Positions 12,195-24,536 of a DNA stretch of 64,000 nt are shown here, in pieces. The notes beneath the pieces are model-generated. The model did not search any database and had not been told where the DNA came from. It was given only the letters and a program-made list of their open reading frames with translations. This DNA comes from Straminergon stramineum (lineage: Eukaryota; Streptophyta; Bryopsida; Hypnales; Calliergonaceae), in contig OY987265.1 of assembly GCA_963920665.1 (NCBI GenBank), forward strand, positions 23,627,001 through 23,691,000, read 5' to 3'. Both the position numbers and the translations under genes were made by a program. Positions within the stretch are counted from its first letter, which is position 1. Each line of letters opens with the position of its first letter.

Positions 12195-14786
12195 TCACTG
12201 ATTGCTGAAAAGTGCACCGCGACTTTCAAATGGAATCTGTTCAATGTGAACACCAACACGAGTCTCTTCCATTGACTGCAAGGAAACAACATCATCAGAA
12301 AGTGACAATCCTTCGAATCTAGGAAAAGAGTAAAAAAAGAAGAAGCCCAATGATAGACATGCTGCGTAATGAGACCCCATATGATCACGATACAAACAGT
12401 ACCTCGAGTTGACTTGCTGTAAAGTGTGGAATCCCAACTTGACCAACTGCCAGTCCACCAAAGTAATTCCCCATTAAAACCGCCTGTTCAACAGGCAGCC
12501 CCTGGTACAAACCTGCAGAAAAACCAGCCAGGAAGCTATCTCCGGCTCCAGTAGGATCTACTTCTGTAGCAGGAAATGCAGGGACACGAAACTCCAGATC
12601 TGCAGAGTAAATCCTGCTGCCATTCTTTCCCTCGGTGACGATGACACATGTCTTTCGCCGAGCTTTTTCAATGTCAATATAAAGAGCTTCATTACGAGCT
12701 GCCTTCAAGAATGAAATGTCCTCCAACATGTCATAGAAAGGTGTCTCCTCCAGATTTCGAAGCCCTACCAGACCGGTTTCTGGATCAATGGTCCTTATAA
12801 GCGCCTGGAAAACCCCAACGTAAACCTGTAAATAAACTCACAAATACTAACTTCGCATTTCATATAACTGCAATCCAAGATTATCCTAAAATGGCATCCT
12901 CTGAAATAGCAGTAGACAGCACATCAAGAGAAATAGAAGCTAACTACAACAAGGAGCAAGCTAAGGCATACATACCTGCACATCAACCACCACATAACGG
13001 GAAACGTCCACCATATGCTTCAAGGTTTCAGGTAAAACTTCACAAGCAATCCCCACAGCAAGACCTAGCTCATATTCCATGTCAGTTATATCCACTGGTT
13101 CGATCGGTGCACATATGTTTCCAGCCTTCAGAATCCTCTCTTCCCCTTTTGTGAAGTCCGCAAAAAACTCGGTCGTTTGTTGATCATCAATGGTTTCAGG
13201 TGGATGGGTGATCTGTGAACGATATAAGAAGTCTGGCCCAACTTTTGAAGCTACCTGCAAGTGAGCAATTCTTTCAGTACAGCAAAAATTGATAAACAAT
13301 TGGATCTTCCCATACTCAAATCCAGTACCGACATAGAATCTCTTACCTTGCATTCCATACCAAGGGCTCCAAAGACATTGGTGATGTACGAGACAGATCC
13401 CCCAAGACCATACGCAACCTCGCCACCGTGGAGCGTAAGCTGGTCGTGGCAGTAATGGCCCACAACAAGAGCTGCACATTGATCTTTCTTTCGCAAAGAG
13501 TGCCGACGCATGTAATGCCCTTCCTTCAGATCTGGAACCTTGTGAGGAATGTGAGCTACCTCATCCACCCACAATAAAGCTTCCTGGCATTCACAAACAA
13601 AAGCCAGAGTAAGCCCCAAACATTTTTTCTCTGAAAAGCATCTTCAAGCTCATTACATCTCCTGACCAGATCCAAAAATTACGTAATAATACCATTCCCG
13701 CCCTAACTGCAACTGAGGACAAAATTACAGTATATCTATTTAATTGTGCATTGGATAGGGAAGGGTGCTGCGCAACGGACATCACCCACCGGAATATACA
13801 GCATTCTCTCCATAGAAAAATATCAGGTACAACTTGAGAAGCACTCTACCCACTGGGCTTAGAATAGGGTTAGGGCCATTGCAATCTCACGACTGCTCAA
13901 ACCAATTGAACGAACCAATAAATTAGACTAGGTTGTCGGTATGTGCAGCCAGGTATCAAAAAAAAGCGGTAAAGAACCACTGATAGAATGTCAAGTCATT
14001 AAAATGGAAAAATTTCAAAAAGACTGACACTATCAAGGCGGTCATCTGGAACCTCAGATCTATACCAGTCCTCGTTTAACAGATCTGACCACTTGAATGC
14101 TACAATTATCCTCAAGAATCCCACCAACAATTTTGATAAAACAGGCACAATTATCCTCAAGAATCAAGAGCAACACCCTCAAACTTCAAACGTATGCTAT
14201 TTAAACCCTACCCCATGTGCCGTCAACTACATAATGTAAGCATGCGGCATAAAAAAATAAAAATAGGCAAATCCGGCACACCATGATTGCATCAACACAG
14301 GGATCAAAACGCTACCAAACAACATTTAGTGACGTCTGCACGGCAACTCTGAATACGAAATTCGCAGCATATCTTGGTGGATATTACCCTAGCCCGGAGC
14401 ACAACATACGGATAACCCAAAACAAATTCCTCACAAGAGCATGGTATCCAGTCCCATCTACAAATCAAAACGCTAAACACCTAAATTATTTCCAACATGA
14501 ACAGAGCCATGAATTCCACAAGAATTGAAAAGCACAGAACATTCCACCGACCGACCTCCTTAGTGGATAGATCGGGGGAGAACGTGGACGCCAGCGGACT
14601 ATACAAGGCCGGGTGTGTGGAATCCAGCGCCCCGGATTGACTCAGTCGCGACACATCCACATGCAATCCCCGCGGACTTCGTCCTCGGGAAGCCGTCCGG
14701 TGCGACATGGGGCTGGTGGGCGGCTTCAACGCCGACGACAAGCGCTCCTTGGTGTCGTGCTGACTCTCCTCCTTGTCGTTGCCCAT
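12195..14786 (-). CDS. MIK: Myo-inositol 3-kinase-like pfkB family carbohydrate kinase
   Basis: Phosphorylates myo-inositol, feeding inositol phosphate synthesis, by homology to plant MIK. Minus-strand exons: 14786-14556, 13583-13347, 13254-12976, 12804-12403, 12275-12195. All four introns are phase 0 and the spliced frame gives 409 aa. The pfkB N-terminal region has GHYCHD (119-124) and a Gly-rich YGLGGSVSYITNVF segment (135-148), followed by SKVGPDF. The C-terminal pfkB signature DPTGAGDSFLAGF starts at 332, with catalytic Asp338. A VDVQALIR segment spans the third intron, as in Arabidopsis MIK. The first exon adds a Ser/Pro/Arg-rich N-terminus of about 77 residues beyond the core family length (~350 aa). 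Its donor is GTCGGT, weaker than the others, so the first exon is the least certain part. Start chosen: ATG in GCCATCATGGG. Confidence 0.92.
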
Positions 14787-15350
14787 GATGGCTTCCCCCG
14801 CCACCCCCTTTTGCAACTGCTCCTCGGTTTCTCCGCTCCTCGTTCTCTCCGCTCTCTCCAAAACCTCACCCACCAAAACCCCAGAAAACCCCAGAAACGG
14901 AGCACAATTCCGAATCTGCACCCTCCCAAAATGGTATTTCCGCCAAAGCCCGCCCCCCACTTGCAGTTGAAATGCGCGCAACTAAACGAATCCCTGGAAA
15001 TGCGATAAAACCAAAGCGAACGGTTGCTCACGCCGTTGCCTCCCAAGAAAAGTGTGAAGCAGACTGCGATGAGTGCCAATCTCTGATCTGAATTTTGGGG
15101 AGAGAACACACAGCAAATGTGACTCCGAAGACGCAAATCCACGAGCGGGCTCAAACATCGGCGAAGAAGGGGCAGAACCGGAACGGGAAGACTTTTGGCA
15201 TCGACGGAAAGGGATAGTTCCACGGTCGTAGGGGAATGTACCCCTCTTCCCGCGTGGATCTGTAACCGTGCACATGGGCGAGGATTGGTCATTTGTTGAC
15301 TTTTACACTGCTTTTCAAATCCTGACACGTGGGTAATATATTTAATCACA
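14787..15350 (-). promoter_or_regulatory. 5' leader and promoter region of the inositol kinase gene
   Basis: A sharp rise in GC content directly upstream of the inositol kinase start, typical of a leader or proximal promoter. Several overlapping frames on both strands are open simply because of this composition. No convincing TATA box is seen close to the start. Sequence turns AT-rich again beyond about 15.35 kb. Confidence 0.4.
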
Positions 15351-16851
15351 TGTTACTGTTTTTAATGATAATGGCTTCTTTTTATCCTCAAATGGGAGAC
15401 CATTTCGTTGCAGAAACAAGGGGCTTCATTATAAAAATATTACAAGTTTCTGTGGTGGAGAGGGTGGGGACTGTGCTCAGTGAGGATTCGCACGTGCACT
15501 GATTTGTCCTATTAGCTGAAATTTACCCGAGTAAGACTATTATAAATTACTGCAGCTGATTTTTTATGGTAATGACAATAATTTTGCAAGTGGCGCTAAT
15601 TTTCGCCCTGACTAAAAGAACAACACAGCTACTTCATAAGAGGCTTTGTCCTTGTAGCATTGACTTGCTTTTTGAGTAAGGTATCTACTTAAACTTCTTC
15701 ACTTGTAGCTTTCATTGGTGCAAAACCTCCTCCTATTTGATTTCGAGTCAACGAATCAATGTCAACTTGGTAATAGTGACATACTTGCGTGGGCCACATC
15801 CAAACTTCTCCATCACTACGTTGTGAATAAGTTTGAATTGCAAAGCCCTTCCAAAGTGACTTTCATGATAATTGTTGAAGGGTGAGGGATCTTTTTTTTT
15901 TGCACAAATAGAATTTTTTGGCCTTGCCTTGTCTCAAAGAGCTAACATGAGATCCATTGAGTTGATGCATGATGTCAACACATAATAATAATAGGCCAAC
16001 ATGAATAGGCAACATGTCCCCTAGCTTGATCTCTACAATAAGAGGCAACCGCCTTGTGTTCATGTTAACAACTTGTAGATGATATATGACTTGGAGGCAT
16101 CATCAAGGTCAAGGTGGACAAGGATCCAATGGGGGCTGTAAACAATGATGAATTGCTTACAAGATCTTAGAAACTTAGGACATGTGGTAGAGTGTATCAA
16201 ATAGCAATGCACTTTATAACCATGACTCTACAATTCAATGTTGTGCACCTTGAACATTGCATCTAATGTTTTGAATTGAGCCCTCCCTTGCTCTGCATTA
16301 AATCTTATTCATCTTTTCTATAGAGAAATATATGAGAGTAAAAAGGGTTCACTTTACTACCATAGGGTTCAAATCTTTGGGGGGGTTATATTGATAAATA
16401 TAGAGTTCATTCTCAGTTGTTGGTGAGCACACACCTCCAAAGTCCAACATAATGAGTTGACAATTGTCAAGACTTCCATGTCAATTGAAGTAGAAAACTT
16501 AAACCCTCAAAGGCTAAGCTTATAATTATTTTTTCAAACTTCATTTTGCAAGTATCTCAAAATTTAATTTTTTGTATTTATTTTTGGTGATGTGATTAAA
16601 TGTCTTATCTGAGTTCTAAAATTTTCATGTTATTATGGGACAAAATTGAATTTATTATGAATTTTAAAATAAAAAGTAAAAGAACTTGTATCAAAGATAA
16701 TTGGTGCATATTTTTTTACTTTTTCATTCCAAAATTAGAAAATCAACACTCTATGAATGGTTGCAAATTCTTTATTCTAGATTGCTAGTCAAACTATAGC
16801 TCTATAGCTCTCCAATGATGGTCTTACAATTTGGAGATGGTTGATGCTACA
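15351..16851. other. AT-rich intergenic, no gene
   Basis: Only short random frames (for example 15863-16063 minus and 16600-16788 plus). A weak match to the TTAA-family terminus (TTAAACCCTCAAAGG) occurs near 16500. No gene is supportable. Confidence 0.55.
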
Positions 16852-17336
16852 GGTAGAACCTCCTTTAGTACATGGTGCTGGGACTATGTACTAAGGGAGG
16901 TTTATGCATTTTGAAAAGGCACATTCATTGAAGTTTGTTAAAGTACTAATTTTATTCCAAGTTTGGAGTACAATATTATTTGAAGTTGTATTATTATAGG
17001 ACAAGTCACTTCTAATTGGGCCCACCTAGGATGGAGTTTCACGGCCAAAATGACTCGGAGTACATAATGAAACTAATTGCAAAGTTGGAGAAGAAGATGC
17101 TTGTTGTTGCTCCATTGCAATTTTGTATTAGTCTTCATTTCTTAAAAAGTGGGTATTGTTCCATGTGGGTCTAAGCTTAATGATGAATCATGTCTACTTC
17201 CTAGTATATGTACAACTTAAAATATACTTAAAGTTATTGTGCCTTTATTAAAATATGCTTCACATTGGCCCCACCTATGAACTCCCTTATTGCCAGTTAT
17301 GGGTTCAGAGAAGTTGCACTAAGAGAGGTTCTACCC
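16852..17336. mobile_element. MITE-like element with GGTAGAACCTC terminal inverted repeats
   Basis: Left end GGTAGAACCTCCTTTAGT at 16852; right end reads ACTAAGAGAGGTTCTACC, ending 17336. The two match at 16 of 18 positions as inverted repeats. The left terminus is followed within 60 bp by its own partial reverse complement (GTACTAAGGGAGGTT near 16888-16902), so it can also fold into a local hairpin. No coding frame. The target duplication is not clear, so the superfamily is unassigned. Confidence 0.55.
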
Positions 17337-17608
17337 GTATTTTCATCTAATGTGGTTGCTTTTACCTAAACCCTTGTCTTAACTTCTTACTACACCTTAC
17401 ATTTTCTACTTTATGTATTGGTGTTTTGTAAAATGTCAAGGTTTCATTATTGCATGTGAGAGATATGTTTTATTTATGAGAGATTGTGCTTTAGAATGGT
17501 CATAATGGCAAGGCAAAAGACTTTGCACTATATATTTATATTGACAATTATTGACAAATAAAATATACAAGATTGTGTGGAGCAAGTTGAATTTCTATGA
17601 ACTAGGCA

Positions 17609-17611
<3 letters not shown>

Positions 17612-17661
<50 letters not shown>
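17612..17661. repeat. (AT)n microsatellite
   Basis: About 25 uninterrupted TA dinucleotides in an AT-rich intergenic region. Confidence 0.95.
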
Positions 17662-17665
<4 letters not shown>

Positions 17666-17839
17666 CAACCAATTTTACAAGAAGCTACGGTACCTTTTTG
17701 TAGTTCTACTTAAAATATAGAAGTCCAAGAAATTGGAAAAATGAACTTGCATCTATAGAGTGTTGATTTTTTAATTTCCTAATTACATAATAAAAATATA
17801 CCACAGTGTCCTATACTACTAGTATAATATTAGCCTATG

Positions 17840-19310
17840 GAAAAAATTTCAGATTTTTTGAGCATATATTGCACTTGATATGAATTCTTTCTCTTTTTAT
17901 CCAAAAATTCACAATAATTTCAAAATTTTCCTCCCCAAATGGAATTTTTTTGCAACTACTTGAAAACATGTAATCACATTTGGGCAATTGAAGTCTTAGC
18001 AACTATAAATTCATTGTGTTGAACTTTAGAGGTGTATATTGATCAATAATAGATATTGAATTCTATATTTGTCAATATAGAAACCTCAAAGATCTAGACC
18101 CTATAGTTGCAAATTGGACCCTTTCAACTATCATATTTTTTTGAACCCAAATTCCAATTCAAACTTTTATGGCTTCTCTTTTGAAAATTAATTGAAAGCC
18201 AAAGGTTCCCATGGGTTCCTTCAAAAATCTTTTCAACTTCTTCAATTGAAAAGACCTTGAATCTTCTATAGATTTATAACCCATGATTACAGAGTAGACC
18301 CTTTCAGCTCTCAAATTTATTTTAAATTTCCAAATTCTTTTGGACTTGGTTTTGGAAATTAACCGGACCTCAAAGGTTGCCATTGGCTCCTTCAAAAGTT
18401 TTTCAACTTCTTCAAGTAAAAAGGCATTGAATTCTCTATGGGATTCAATTTTAATTGTATGACTTCAAAATTCCATTTTTTCATCAAGTAGCATTTCACC
18501 ATTTTTTAGTCATGACTTCAAATGGATTCCAAGGTGAAAAAATGGATCCTATATTTTTTCAATAAAAAACCTTAAATCTCACTCCAAAAATTGGCTAAAC
18601 TAGTTCCAACCTAAAGTTCATCTCTAAAATTTTATAGCAATTTGAACTTGGGGTCTATAACCAAGGAGTTTTTTTTTTTTTTTTTTAAATTTTATGGTAA
18701 GATAATTGCACCATGATGTTCTCCACTATCTTCTAAAAATATGGAGAAATTTTCAGATTTTTTGAGCATCAATTGCATGTAATATGAGTTGTTTCACTTT
18801 TCATTCTAAAATTCACTATAATTCCAATTTTTTTTTTAAATTTCAATTTCTTGAGTCTCATATAGAAGAAGACATGTAATCATATCTCTGAGGAATAAAT
18901 ACAAAAATCACATTCATAGGTCCTTGAAAATGAAGTTTGAAAAAATAGTTATAGGCTCGTCGCTTGAGGTTATACTTTAGTATAAAAACTTGGTTGACAT
19001 AGAAGTCTTGGTATGTATGAACTTGTTATCGTGGACTTTACAAGTATATGTTGATCAATAGCTAGTGTTGGCCCCTATATTTGTCAATATAAAAACTTCA
19101 AAGATCAGAACCACATTGGTTGGCTTAAAAACCTTTCAACTCTTATATTTTATTTTTTTGAAATTCCAAATTCTTTTGGCCTTGGTTTCTTGACTAAATT
19201 TAACCCAGAGACTATCATTGGTTCCTTCAAATTTTTTTGAATTCTCTGAATTGAAAGACTCTATGGGCTTCAATTTTACTCTTATAACTTTGAAATTCCA
19301 TTATTTTTGT
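17840..19310 (+). repeat. Large imperfect direct duplication in AT-rich DNA
   Basis: Two diverged copies of a ~0.7-0.9 kb block lie head to tail. CAGATTTTTTGAGCA occurs at 17850 and 18754. GATCAATA followed by CCTATATTTGTCAATATA-type sequence occurs near 18041 and 19053. A ~185 bp sub-block (CCTTTCAACT / TCCAAATTCTTTTGG / GGTTCCTTCAAA) occurs near 18118, 18300 and 19130. No coding content. It could be a decayed tandem array or remains of a larger element. Confidence 0.6.
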
Positions 19311-20364
19311 CTTGCCTTCATTCCACCATTTTTGTCTTGGCTTCATTTCACTATTTTCATTTTGTTTTCATTTTACCATTTTTGTATGGGCTTCATTCCA
19401 TCATTCTAATCATGACTTCAATTTTAGTCATGGCTTCATTGATTATTTGTACATCTACATGTTTTGAAATATGTTTATAGCTAAAAATTCCATCAATGAA
19501 CCTTTTTTCATAAAACATTAGATGAAATTCAGCTACTCTAAAGGACTGTGAGTTTCCTTGAGTTCTTAGACTATGGGAACTCGGCCATAGCAACAAACTG
19601 ACGTGGCAGAGCAACTACCATGTCACATAATAATAATGAAATGATTTTTTTGGAATAGTTTTTTTAATTTTTAATTATTTTAAATGTTTTTTTTTAATTT
19701 TCATTATTTTAAATTCTGGCCAGCAATGACTAATTTCCAATACAAGGAACAAGCTTGAAATGTCCCTCCAATGTAGCTAAAAAACATTTAATATGTGGGA
19801 TACTAGGATGTGCTTCTTAAACATGATTTATATGGATAAAATATGCACAATGCATTCAAAGAATCTAGAGTATTTGTGTACTTGTAAGAACATAATCATG
19901 ATTTCATGAATTTTTTGGGAAGAAACAAAAGATTGAAATTTTCAAATCACCTAAAATTAGTCAATTTACACCAACATTGCTTTTCAAAATTCATCAATGA
20001 TTTTTTCAAATCTCAAAATTACCCATTAATTGTACAAAAGACCTAAAATTTCTAAACCGCTCTTTAGCATTCATCCACAACTCAAATTCCTTAGATTTGG
20101 ATGGAATGCTATACAACAGTCTTTTAGGTTGTATTCCTCACTAAGAAAACCTTGAGATAATCTTTGGTACCTACATTCTATGCAATCAAAGAGAATCATT
20201 TGTATCTAACATATTTTTTTTGTCAAACCAAGTGTTTTCAATTGACAACAAGACCTAACAATACATAATGTATGGAATCTAATGGATAAAAATATGAATG
20301 AAAATAAATCCTTCCTTGTCATAGAATACCATATCAACTAAAGAATGTTATAGATCCTCTGTTG
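19311..20364. other. AT-rich intergenic, no gene
   Basis: Includes short internal repetition of TCATTTCACCATTTTTGT-like units at about 19315-19410 and otherwise only random frames. I see no gene. Confidence 0.55.
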
Positions 20365-20938
20365 TTAACCCCTAAAGGACCGAATGACTATTGAATGTAT
20401 GCAAGTAATCTCAGGTAGGTTTGTATGAAGTCATTTTCTAACGAATGTTCTTCAAATTTTGATACAAGGTGTGAACATGTGCACCCTAAGTGAGAATATA
20501 ATTTATTTTCCGATCAAGTGCCCGGATCAAAAGTTATGCTGCCCTAAATTTTTCTGGCAGCTTAGGCAACATGTGCAAAACACCTCCTCTACTTCTGAAA
20601 TTTGGCAGGTCTGTTACTTACATGATACAAGATGCAAATGTCAAAAAAAATAACCATATGCAATGTAAAAATCTCAGTCTAGGAGGAGTTAAAGGATGTT
20701 GGCTCTATCGGGCAAGGTAAAAAAACACTTTTTCTACTAACTTCAGATGTTATAATCTTTCAATTTGTATGGTCAGAGTTTCTGAAATTTTTTCCACACA
20801 TTCCCATAGTAGTCTAGTACAAATTTGAATAGTTGAATTTTGAAAAAAACGTTTTTTTTCATTTTTTTCTCATTGCCCTAAAAAGTGGTAGTTTTTCACA
20901 ATTTATGTCTAAAATGTGCCTCGGTCCTTTAGGGTTAA
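20365..20938 (+). mobile_element. TTAA-bounded non-autonomous DNA element (copy E)
   Basis: The clearest copy of the family. The left end is TTAACCCCTAAAGGACCGA; the right end, reverse-complemented, is TTAACCCTAAAGGACCGA, differing by one base deletion. Flanks outside TTAA (CTCTGTTG and AGAATCTA) show no longer duplication. The 574 bp interior matches the element at 44269-44864 in opposite orientation, including the CCACTTTTTAGGGCAATG block next to one end. Non-coding. Confidence 0.8.
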
Positions 20939-23533
20939 AGAATCTAATGATCATAATTGGAATCAACTAATGTTTCAATAGTCAAGGTTCATCAAATTGA
21001 AAACACCATTTATTCATGAAATGGGTAGAAATAAAAAGAATATAATTTATACATCATAGAATTTATACAATATAGTCATCCAATTCTTGAACAAAGATTT
21101 TACAAGAATTTGTACACTTTGTTAAAAAATACTAATTTTAAAACTATTTTTAAAATTATAATGCATTGTTATAATGAAAAATGAAATGATTGATTCATAA
21201 ATATAAACTATATATCAACTAAGGAATCAAATTTAATTTGAAAAAATTGATTTTCCTTAAAGATTTTGAATTTTAAAACATCCATCTTAATATTAGGCTC
21301 TCTAATTTTCATCCAAACTTTGATTGTAAGAATTTTCCACATTTCATTTAAGATTTCAAATTGAATAAAATTTTACCTCCAAAATTATATTTTGACTTAT
21401 ATTAAAAAATTTATGTTCTAATATAGATTTAAAAAAATAAAAAACCCCATTAAATTCATTAAAATTTAAATTATTAGCTTAAGAATATTTGAAAGAATAT
21501 GAAAGAAATTGTACTATCTTATTTTCACATTTTAGAATGTATGAAAAATTTATTGCTCAAATTTCTACCCAAAATTGTCTTTTACATGAAATTTAGTATA
21601 TACTACTGCTAGTGAACTGGGAGTGGAGCATGTAGTATTTTGAAAGAATTGAATCTTTTTAATAGTAAATATTTTTGATTTAATAAATTTTTAATATGAT
21701 TATACAAGATTATCATTCTCATACTATATGAAATTTATTTTACATGCACAAGATTTGCTTTCTATATTTGTCTACAATTTTTTGAAATTCTCAAAAAGGC
21801 CCAATTTAGTATAGGGGGATACAAAATACATATCAACCTATTATAAATTCACCAAAGACAAGATGTAAAGTTGATAACAACCACTACAAGAAAACACTTT
21901 GCACACACACTATCTTTCAAACGAGATTATGGATACCAAGTACAATATGGTTGCCAAATGATAAAAGAAAAAGTTGTCCACAAATCATCAATTCAGAAGG
22001 TATTCTATGTACCAATGCAATGATTGCACATGTCTCTTTGTTACTATAAGGAGATAGAAAAAGATGAGAGTGTAACTTGCCACCTAACCATAAAAAAGAG
22101 ACATTGAGAGAGATGCTCAATTCAACTACACTCAAAGGTTTAGGTTTAACATATGTTTCTAATCCCTTAAAAATACTATTGAACAAAATCACTATAACCA
22201 TTGATACCCTAAACATGAAACATGACCAACACTTATATTTCATATAGAAATTATATTGGCATTTTCACTCTTACAGTTCAACAAATTCAAGAACTCTATT
22301 ACCTAGGATTTCAATTCCATGAACTTCTTTCAATTCAATGAATTGGAAAAGAAAAAACCATAATTCATCTCCACATACAATCCATCAAAGCAATTATGTA
22401 GGACAGTTTCTAAAGAATGTTTTGCTACAAGGACTTGCCATTACCAATACATAGCTTTTTTAGTTTCCCTAACAATACACAAATGATAACACCTCCATTC
22501 TTTGGTCAAATAACTTAAAAATATAATAAAATAAAAAAATTATCCCAATCCCTAATCACTATCTACATAAATCCCAAATCCATTTTGCCAACTTAAGTTA
22601 AAAGCTTCACCAACAAGTTATCACCTTTAGCTTTTCCTATTTCTTAGTGTTTTCATTTTAAGGCTTCTAGCATTCAATCTCACACAATCCTAAATATTTT
22701 TGGCAACATCTGAAATATGCCAAGCACAATATGAATATGGAATCTTTAGTTCCATGTCAATTGTTAGGAATCCTAGGATTATAGACACAAATTTTACAAA
22801 TGGAGAAAAAATTCTAGTAGTATGACTTTAAAATTCTGTTATTCAATTTGTCTTGGCTTTATTCCACTCTGATTTTTGTCCTACTCTTATTTCACCACTT
22901 TCGTCTTGGTTTTCTTCTGCCATTTTCATAAGGGCTTTTTTGCATCATTTCCATCATGGCTTCAATTTTAGTCATGACTTCAAAGGCCTCAAGGTTGCAA
23001 AGTGAACCCTACATATATTAATTTAGAAGTCCTAAAGGTCATTCCCAAAATAGGTTGTTTTTAGAATACATAAATATTAGACAAAGTGATACATATTTTT
23101 ATATTGAAAAATGTAGGGTGCACTAAACGTGAAGTATAAAAAGTCACTTAGACATGACTTGTTCAAGGAGTCATGAGGTCAAATGACTAGAACGATGAAA
23201 TGGAAACACAACATGGCTATGAAATATGATGCCACATGTCTATAGTTCTAAAATGCAGCTACACAAGTGCAACTATGACTACTACATATGACAATTGTGA
23301 TTGAGTAAAATTTCTTGTTGACAAAGTATCTTAGATATACACATACAAACCTATTTGATTCTTATTTTGTATCTACTTGCCAACACACTTGTACCAAATG
23401 TTGTTTGAATTGGTAAAAAATTTGTATGTGTAGTTCAAGTGCATTTTTAAGATGCCAATTACAAGAATCCTTGTATTTTTGTTGTCGTAGTTGAACATAT
23501 TAAAGACTTTACAATCACAATATATAACCCTTG
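20939..23533. other. AT-rich intergenic with one CACTA-type end
   Basis: Very AT-rich. CACTACAAGAAAACACTT at 21882 matches an En/Spm-type terminus but no partner end could be paired. The 108-codon minus frame at 21917-22243 is Leu/Ile/Ser-rich with no domain I recognise; the frames beside it are full of stops. No gene is supportable. Confidence 0.5.
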
Positions 23534-24124
23534 TATTCTCTCTGTCTCAAAATAAATATGGGATTTTTTGGAACTACTTAGATTAATGTATGATCTACTC
23601 CTATTTTTAGGAGATTGCAAAAATCTTGTAACTTCTACTAAAAACCCACTAGGTGTGAAAGAGTGGAAGTCAACAAGGAAGTAATGCATGTTGAAAACAA
23701 GCAATGAAATTGATAAATTTTTGCCCTTTTTGGAATTGCTCTAGTGGTTTTAATTTTGATCATTCTCCAAGCAATGTTGGTGCAGTCATATCTATTGATG
23801 TCCTCTATATTCAAATCTGACAATGTCATGTGACTCAACTCTAGGAAATTCTCAGCAAGAGATTTGTTAGTAGCAGTTTTTGTACAATTGTGGGTTGAAT
23901 TCTTTGCCTTTCGTTGGTTAGAGGTTGCATTTTGATTCCCTTTGCAAGGATCAAATTGCTATATAGTCTTTGGAGTGGGGTATCAATGGATGCTTTTGCT
24001 TTAGGGTGTTCAAACTAAGCTTAGCTTTAGCTGTTGTCTATCAAGTTGTGGAGAGCCAATTTCGAATTTAATTTGAGACAAGTGTTTTTGGAAATCCTTG
24101 ATTTATTTTGAGACAGAGGGAGTA
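23534..24124. mobile_element. Stowaway-like (Tc1/mariner) MITE
   Basis: The right end, reverse-complemented, is TACTCCCTCTGTCTCAAAAT. The left end is TATTCTCTCTGTCTCAAAAT, so there are ~22 bp terminal inverted repeats flanked by TA. CTCCCTCYGTC with a TA target duplication is the hallmark of plant Stowaway elements. At ~590 bp it is long for a Stowaway and has no transposase frame, so it is non-autonomous and possibly carries inserted sequence. Confidence 0.75.
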
Positions 24125-24536
24125 CTACTTATGCATACACATATGTACTTAGGGCATTGAGGACACCTACAGTGCATAAGTTTTGCGGAGTAGACAACTG
24201 AGGCGTTTTTTTAGACAGGACATGCAGTTTTGCTGCACTTCCCGAACATCTACTCTACACCAACAATTCGGAATCTCCTGGCCGCGGGTTAAGTCTTGCC
24301 CGCCTAAACCGCTGATCACCGCTGATCACGACGCCACTTTCTGGTGGATGCTCCTCAGATTCTTAAAGACACCTCTTGTCCCGTGGCAAACTGAAAAACA
24401 AGCGAAGGCAGAGTCGACCATCTCTTCGACCATCTCACCATCTCCTATTGACGGCTGTACTCTTATTCCAGTTCTCGGAAGCAGGAGATGAATAAATACT
24501 GAAGAAGTTTGTGCTTCGCCACATGGTTGGGAGACC

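Noticed and set aside
20365..20938. TTAACCCCTAAAGG ends as relics of telomeric repeats
   Set aside because: The motif occurs once at each end as inverted repeats of bounded elements, not as tandem TTTAGGG units.
21917..22243. 108-codon minus frame as a copia-type polyprotein fragment
   Set aside because: I looked for integrase and reverse transcriptase motifs in this and adjacent frames and found none.
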